Origin: Cavia porcellus
Lineage: Eukaryota > Chordata > Mammalia > Rodentia > Caviidae
Length of the DNA stretch: 64,000 nt
Reading direction: 5' to 3'
Assembly: GCF_034190915.1 (NCBI RefSeq)
Contig: NW_026947486.1
Span: 27,005,344 to 27,069,343 of the forward strand
Translations under genes and position numbers: made by a program
The notes under the pieces: generated by a model
Told to the model about the DNA's origin: nothing
Databases searched by the model: none
The model's input: only the letters and a program-made list of their open reading frames with translations
Shown here: positions 57,970 to 64,000 of the stretch, piece by piece
Layout of the letters: each line of letters starts with the position of its first letter
How positions within the stretch are numbered: the stretch's first letter is position 1

Positions 57970-58785
57970 ATGTTAAAAGCTGTCAGACAGAAAAGACAGA
58001 TCACCTATAAAGGAAAAGCTATCAGAATCACAGCCGACTTTTCAGCACAAACAATAAAGTCAAGAAGAGGATGGAGTGAAGTATTCCAGATCCTAAAGGA
58101 AAATTATTTCCAACCTAGACTGATGTACCCTGAAACACTGTCCTTCAAAATCAATGGTGAAATAAGATACTTCCATGACAAAGAACAGCTGAAGAACTTC
58201 ATGATCACCAAGCAAACCCTGCAAACAATACTGAAAGACAGTGTAGATACACTTAGGAAAAAACCACTGAGCAAAGCAGACAAACAGAACAGAAAGATTT
58301 GGTTCTTTTTCAGAATAAATAAAATTGATAAGCCCCTAGGAAACCTTATTTTAAAAAGGGAAGAAAAAGCTCAAATTCCTGCAGTAAGTAATGAAAAATG
58401 CAAAATCACTTCAAACTCTGTAGAAATACAAAAGATCATCAACACCTATATCAAAAACCTTTACTCCCAAAAGTTTGATCACACAGAAGAAATAGAAAGA
58501 TTCCTAGAAACATATGAAGTACCAAAGCTAGGTCAAGAAGATGTAAAACTGCTGAATAACCCAATTTCTATTAATGAAATTGAAAATGTAATTAAGTTCT
58601 TACTTACAAAGAAGAGCCCAGGCCCAGATGGATTCACTGCAGAATTCAACAAGAATTACAAAGAATACATAATGCCAACACTCCTTAAACTCTTCAAAGA
58701 AATTGAAAGGGAAGCAACCCTTTCTAAGTCATTCCTGGAAGCAAATACTACTCTATTAACAAAACCTGACCTGAGAAAGATCTAA
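57970..58785 (+). pseudogene. In-frame ORF1 C-terminus / RT N-terminus fusion
   Basis: One 271-codon open frame. Residues 1-107 are the ORF1 C-terminal domain (ITADFSAQTIKSRRGWSEVF, YFHDKEQLKNF, QTLQTIL, SKADKQN). From residue 108 (58291) it is ORF2: WFFFRINKIDKPLGNLI, IQKIINTYIKNLYSQKFD, SPGPDGFTAEF (about 216-226). The ORF1 stop, spacer, ORF2 start and whole endonuclease are missing. The junction lies in an AGAAAG stretch, compatible with a short-homology deletion. The frame ends at 58785; RT continues in other frames. Confidence 0.85.
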
Positions 58786-59011
58786 CTAAAAACAAACAAA
58801 CAAACAAACAAAAAACTACAGACCAATCTCCCTAATGAACATAGATGAAAAAATCCACAGTAAAATATTGGCAAATAGGATGCAGCAAATCATCAAGAAG
58901 ATTATACACCATGACCAAGTGGGATTCATCCCAGGCATGAAGGGATGATTCAACATATGTAAATCAATAAATGTAATCCACCATATCAATAAAGCCCAAA
59001 GTAAGAAGCAC

Positions 59012-60930
59012 ATGATCATTTCTATAGATGCAGAAAAAGCTTCTGATAAGGTCCAACATTCATTTATGATAAGAACCTTACATAAAATTAGAACAGATAG
59101 TCTTTATTTCAATATAATAAAAGCCATCTATGACAACCCAACAGCCAGTATCATACTAAATGTCCAAAAACTGAAGGTCTTTAGTTTAAAATCAGGCACA
59201 AGACAAGGATGTTCCTTATCATCACTCCTATTTAATGTAGCACTGGAAACACTAGCCAGAGCAATTAGACAAGAGAGAGAAATAAAAGGGATAAAGATAA
59301 GAAAAAGTTAAATTATCATTATTTGCAGATGCCATGATACACTACATAGAAGACCCCGATATATCTATTTGTTATATCAATTTTGTTAGATATAACAAAT
59401 CAATTCAGCAGTGTAGCTGGATACAAAATCAATACTCAAAAATCAGTAGCATTCCTATACACTAACTACAAAATCACTGAGAGAGAAATAAGAGAAGCCA
59501 CACCCCTTCACACTAGCAACCAAAGAATGAAATATTTAGGAGTTACTCTCATTAAAGAAGTGAATGACCTATACAGGTAAATTTTCATACACTGAAAAAA
59601 GAAATTGAAGAGTATCTCAGAAAGTGGAAAGACATCCCTTGCTCATGGATAGGAAGAATAAATATTGTGAAATTGGTCATTCTCCTCAAACTGTTTTACA
59701 GATTCAATGCAATCCCAATAAAAATAACATCAACATACCTCATAGATCTAGAGAAATCACTCCTAAAATTCATCTGGAACTAGAAGGGACCTAGAATAGC
59801 GAAGACAGTTCTAAGCAGCAAAGGCAAGGCAGGAGGCATCACAATCCCTGACTGGAAGTCATACTACAAAGCAACTCTAGTAAAATCAACATCATCCTGG
59901 AATCAAAACAGAGCTGAAGATCAATGGAATATATCAGAACATACAACCACAACTACAAACACACTCAACCACCTTATCTTTGATAAAAGGGCCAAAAATG
60001 TTTACTGGGAGAAGACAATCATTTTAATAAATTGTGTTGGAAAAACTGGCTCGCAGTATACTAAAAATTAAAACTAGACCCATGCCTATCACCATGTACT
60101 AAATTAAAATCTAAATGGATGAAAGATCTGAATATTGAAACAGAAACTCTAAATCTGTTGGATGACAAATTGACTAAAAACCTTAAAGACATAGGGGTAG
60201 GTAGAGAATTCATGAACAGGAATCAAACCGCATGGGAAATACTTCCCAGAATCAATAACTGGGATCACATCTTATTAAAAAGTTTTTGCAAGTCAAAAGA
60301 AATCTCCAGAATATTGAAAAGAAAACCCACAAACTGGGAAAAAATCTTAGTGTACTCTCCCTCGGACAGAGGACTTCTGACAAAAACATATAAAGAATTA
60401 AAAAAAAATCAGACCCCCAAAAATTCAAAGATCCAATCCAAAAATGGGCATCTGAGATGAATACTCAATTCTCAGATGAAGAATTCTCAAATGGCGAATA
60501 AATGCCTGAAAAAATATTCATCATTATTACTCCTTTGATAAACGCAAATTAAAACCACACTAAGATTCCATCTCTGTCCTGAAAGTATGGCCAGGTCAAG
60601 AAAACCAACAACAACAACTGCTGGAGAGGCTGTGGGGAAAAAGAAATTCTCCTGCACTGTTGGTGGAAGTGTAAATTGGTACAACCATTGTGGATTTCAG
60701 TCTGGAAATTTCTCAAAAAGCTGGGATTGGAAGTCCCATTTGTTCCAACTATTCCACTTCTAGGCGTATTCCCAGAAGAACTGAAAGCCTCATACCACAG
60801 TGATATATGTGCCTCAGTTTATAGCAGCACCATTTGTAATAGCCAGATGTTAGAAACAACCTAAATGTCCATCAACTGAGGAATGGATAAAAAAATGTAG
60901 TATTTTTATACAATGGAGTACTACTCAGAT
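59012..60930 (+). pseudogene. ORF2 RT core to cysteine-rich end (broken)
   Basis: Open pieces: 59012-59311 ([32 protein letters not shown] finger/palm), then FADA replacing the catalytic FADD at 59322-59333, 59383-59580, and 60119-60460 (DIGVGREFM, WEKILVYSPSDRGLL). The terminal cysteine-rich region is at about 60600-60860. RT copies L1 RNA at the nick in a functional element; this one lacks a catalytic Asp and is frameshifted. Confidence 0.75.
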
Positions 60931-61606
60931 ATAAAGAATGATCACATTGAGATATTTATAAATAAATGGATGCAGCTTGAGAGCACACTCATAAGTGAAA
61001 TAAATGAAAGTCACATATATAAAAACTGAATAGTTTCCCTACTGCACGAAATGGTAAGAATACATAATAGTATGTGGTAATCATTACTCCCCATTTTATT
61101 GCTTTGAAGCCTTATAATGTTTTCATTCAGTAATTGAAATGGTTTTATTCTGGGTTGTTTGATTTTTGTCTGTGATGGTATGAACAGCTATTTTGCAGAA
61201 AACAAGACATTATAATAGCTAGTGATGATTTAATATCATTTTGTTTTGAAACCCCACCAAGCTTTTGTTCTTCTGTCTCCATTGTTTTAATCATGTTTCT
61301 TATTAGATGTTAGTGTAAGCAAATTTTTATAGGTAAGGAGATAATACAGTCACTATTGTTCATTTTCTGTCAGTTGGTTCTGAATACCCTGTAATACTTC
61401 CATTCTCTTGGGAGGATTTACACTGTCTTGTTATGTTTGATACTATAGTATATGAAAGCATATTCATATTTCAAGGAAAGAGACACTATGGTAGCTACTG
61501 TTATGTCAGGTTATCTTGTGGTTAAACACTATGTTGCTTACATTGTTGTGTTCTGACCTGTGTTGTTTTATCCTCTTTTATCTTAGTCTTTTTTAAATAA
61601 AAAATC

Positions 61607-62456
61607 CATGATTCATTTATTTATATTTCCAACTGACCAAAAAATTTCCAAAAGACAGAGGTTATTAATGTATGTAAAAGTAGAAATGCTTATTACTCTG
61701 ATTTGTTTGTTATTCACTTTATACGGGTATTGAATTACAATAGTGTATCCCTTGAAGATGTACAAAGATGTGTCACTTGTGGAAGTAAAAAGATAGAAAA
61801 TCAATAACACAGGTGTCAAATTGAAAGAAAATCACAAATTCTGCAATGTAACAATACATATAAAGACTAACATTTTGATCAAGTAGAGTTCTCTACACAT
61901 GAAAATGTGGTTCAATATGAGCAAATAAAAAGTATAACCCACCAAATTCATGGTTTAAAGAATAAAACAAATGATTATGATATTTTCCTAAAAATGTATC
62001 AAAGCTTTCCGTAAAGTTATTATAAATAATAGGGCATGTGATATTGGAACACAAATAGATACTTAAAATATTTAATATCACAGAAATAATATTGTTGGTG
62101 AGAAAATGATGGACATTTTCATAAGTCTTGCTTAGAACTTATTTTATACATGTAAAAGAAATAATGTAATACTACCATCTCATAACATATGAAAATTAGC
62201 TTTAGGTCGAATTAATGTCTGGCTCTAAAAGATAGAATTTTATTTGTCTTAGATAATAATGTATGCATTATATTAGGACATGCTTTCTGTATCAAAACAT
62301 TTAAGTGAATGAAGGAAGCTGCAGGATGCAGAAGGAAATGTGGAACTGCAATACAGTTACAGCAAACATTAGAGTCATGAGTGTTCTGAAGAGTCAGCGA
62401 TGCTTCAAAGTTGCCCTAAAATGAAGCCATAGTCTAAGCCTTTATAAACCTGCATT
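61607..62456. other. AT-rich stretch, possible old LINE-1
   Basis: About 61880-62000 resembles plus-strand RT text in badly decayed form (AAATGTGGTTCAATATGAGC, as in 'WFNMS'). The rest is unassigned. Confidence 0.4.
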
Positions 62457-62476
62457 AAGAAGCACTCAAATAATTC

Positions 62477-63476
62477 AAGGAAAGAGGTACTATGGCGACT
62501 ATTATTATGTTAGATTATCAGGTGGTGAAACACAATGACGCTTGAATTGTTCAGTTCTGACCTGCATTGTTCTGTTACAATGTCCTCTCTTATCTCAATC
62601 TCCCCCCATTTTTAAAATTAATCTATTTTCTATCATTTTTTAATTAAGGGAAAACTAAATTAAAAAATAGCGGGACATATTATAGTAACTTTCTTGGTTT
62701 TCCTATTAACCTGATTTGAACCCCAGTATTGCTGTCCCCATCTTGTTCTGTCTGATTATTACATATTCTATTTTGTTTGATAGTATCAAGTTTGAGGGTA
62801 TAGGCAACCACTTTGAAGGCAATAAGATATACTATGATGCCCATTATGGTTTGACTATTATCTTCTTTTGAAGTCCTCTAATGTTTACAATGTTTAGGTT
62901 TTATTGGTCTTGTTCTGTACTGTTTTGATCAATTCTATTATACCTGATGACATAGGCAACTCAATTTAAAAATAGCAAGAGGCACAATGGTAACCACTTT
63001 TGATCACCTGGTATTCTATTTTTGCATCATGTACTATGTCCATCCTTCTGTTCTAACTGACTCTGTTTTGCTTAGTCATGTTTGGTTTTATTCTCTTCAA
63101 AAAAAGTAATAAGAACTGTGGGAGTAATAAAACCCAAAAAGTCTAATTGTTATTGTGAAAAAGAGAGAAAAGGAAGGTGGACTAAGGGATATAACCACAG
63201 ATATGTTTGAGTAGGATGTAGGATTAAAAACCATATTACTGAGCTTTTGTTGGATCATTGAACGGAACTGTCTACAATGTCACTGTATGAATGTCCACTT
63301 TATATGCTTTAATTTTGTAATTTGGACAACTGTTTCTGGGAAGATAATATGTAACCTATCAACTGGAGATTTCTTACTACTGTATATTTTTTTCTTAAAA
63401 TTCTGTATTCCTTGTACCCTTTTACTGCTTTGTTTTTTCATGTCCTTTCTTTTTTTTTCTCTTTAAATAAAAAAAA
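62477..63476 (+). mobile_element. Long-type 3' UTR insertion (L1 or half-L1)
   Basis: Plus-strand match to the distal 1 kb of the half-L1 3' UTR, starting TTCAAGGAAAGAGGTACTAT and ending TTTAAATAAAAAAAAAG. It includes the region beyond the short-type end, so the source was a long-type element. A weak AAGAAGC(T)ACT repeat at 62457 and 63476 may be its duplication. Confidence 0.72.
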
Positions 63477-63479
63477 AGA

Positions 63480-64000
63480 AGCTACTGAATTTAGGCTATA
63501 AATCCTAAAATGGGTTTTTAAATTTCAGTCACTCCAGTCTGGGGAACAATTAAGCTGAGACATGTATGCTTCAAACATTCTCATCAATTTGAAAACAAGT
63601 GTCTCTTCCCAGAATGTGGTGTATTGGAGGTATGTAATAGCATCCATTATTGATTTCAACAGACATTTCAGTAGAAGATATCTGAACGGTCAATAACTGT
63701 GTGAAAAATATCTAATTTTATTGGCATTGAAAAAATTCTGATGAAAGCCATAAAATGTCCTATACACCAATAAATTGGTATTTTTAAAAAGTTCACTATT
63801 TGAAGGTATATTTCAGTGGTAGATCTTGCCTAGCACATATGAGTCCCTGGGTTACTTCAAAATCAAGATGGTATTATATTACCACAGATGTAGGATAATT
63901 TAAACACTCATACATTTCTGATGAAAACATAAATTGTAACAACTGCATAGAAAGAATTGCTTTATCTAGCTGAATTTAAAATGCAAACACTCTATATAGC
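63480..64000. other. Unassigned AT-rich end of window
   Basis: No frame or element recognised. Confidence 0.4.

Larger units (their letters stand above)
56798..61606 (+). mobile_element. LINE-1, 5' UTR to poly(A), endonuclease region deleted
   Basis: Plus strand, 4.8 kb: monomeric GC-rich 5' UTR (56800-57236), ORF1 (57237-about 58290), then directly the ORF2 RT N-terminus (from 58291), RT, post-RT and cysteine-rich region (to about 61030), 3' UTR and AAATAAAAAA end at 61597-61606. About 1.1 kb of ORF2 (all of the endonuclease) is absent compared with the copy at 29408-30489. Frames are otherwise broken and the RT motif is FADA instead of FADD (59322-59333). Confidence 0.82.

Noticed and set aside
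56115..61606. Twin-primed single L1 at 56797/56798
   Set aside because: The plus-strand part has its own 5' UTR and its own 3' UTR with poly(A), which an inverted 5' segment would not have.

Overview
The window reads as a gene-poor, AT-rich stretch of a mammalian nuclear genome built almost entirely of retrotransposons. I see no intact cellular gene, no rRNA or functional tRNA gene, and nothing bacterial or plasmid-like. A rodent is indicated by tRNA-derived ID SINEs (A box near TAGCTCAG, B box GAGTTCRATCC, A-rich tail), by 7SL-derived B1-like SINEs with the rodent-type internal duplication, and by MaLR-like LTRs. The combination would fit a squirrel-like or Castorimorpha-type lineage (inference, low certainty). 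By eye, roughly three quarters of the bases are LINE-1 derived, on both strands.

Layout. 1-4428: L1 3' ends, one solo LTR and an older opposite-strand L1. 4430-21517: one long minus-strand L1 mosaic, broken by a nested stack. An L1 with a 5' inversion (8332-14348) sits in an older L1; an ORF1-only 'half-L1' (copy A, 9024-12282) sits inside that; an ID SINE (11004-11108) sits inside copy A. The older L1 also carries a non-L1 block with ERV remnants (14573-17094) and a 574-bp A-tailed insert flanked by a 37-bp duplication. 21518-24690: LTR pieces, a GC-rich unassigned block and a B1; a perfect 74-bp inverted repeat links 20660-20733 and 22183-22256. 24700-33240: plus-strand L1s, including a decayed ORF1+ORF2 element (27740-32310). 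33241-35829: mostly unassigned, with an LTR-like piece. 35830-41440: L1 fragments and a minus-strand L1 with long 5' UTR. 41441-56110: two minus-strand L1s carrying nested insertions, one of which is a second half-L1 (copy B, 50985-54091) with a perfect 16-bp target-site duplication. 56798-61606: a plus-strand L1 with tandem promoter monomers and an ORF1-RT fusion lacking the endonuclease region. 61607-64000: AT-rich sequence and a long-type L1 3' end.

The most interesting content is the half-L1 pair. Copies A and B share the same layout: GC-rich 5' UTR, ORF1, then directly an expanded L1-type 3' UTR, with no ORF2. They also share one in-frame TGA near the start of the ORF1 C-terminal domain. 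They must have been mobilised in trans by L1 machinery. HAL1 (half-L1) elements are a known class, so the class is not new; whether this lineage, with its shared stop and roughly 150-bp repeated 3' UTR units, is described would need a database search. All boundaries were read by eye and may be off by several bases; fragments of old L1 by tens of bases.
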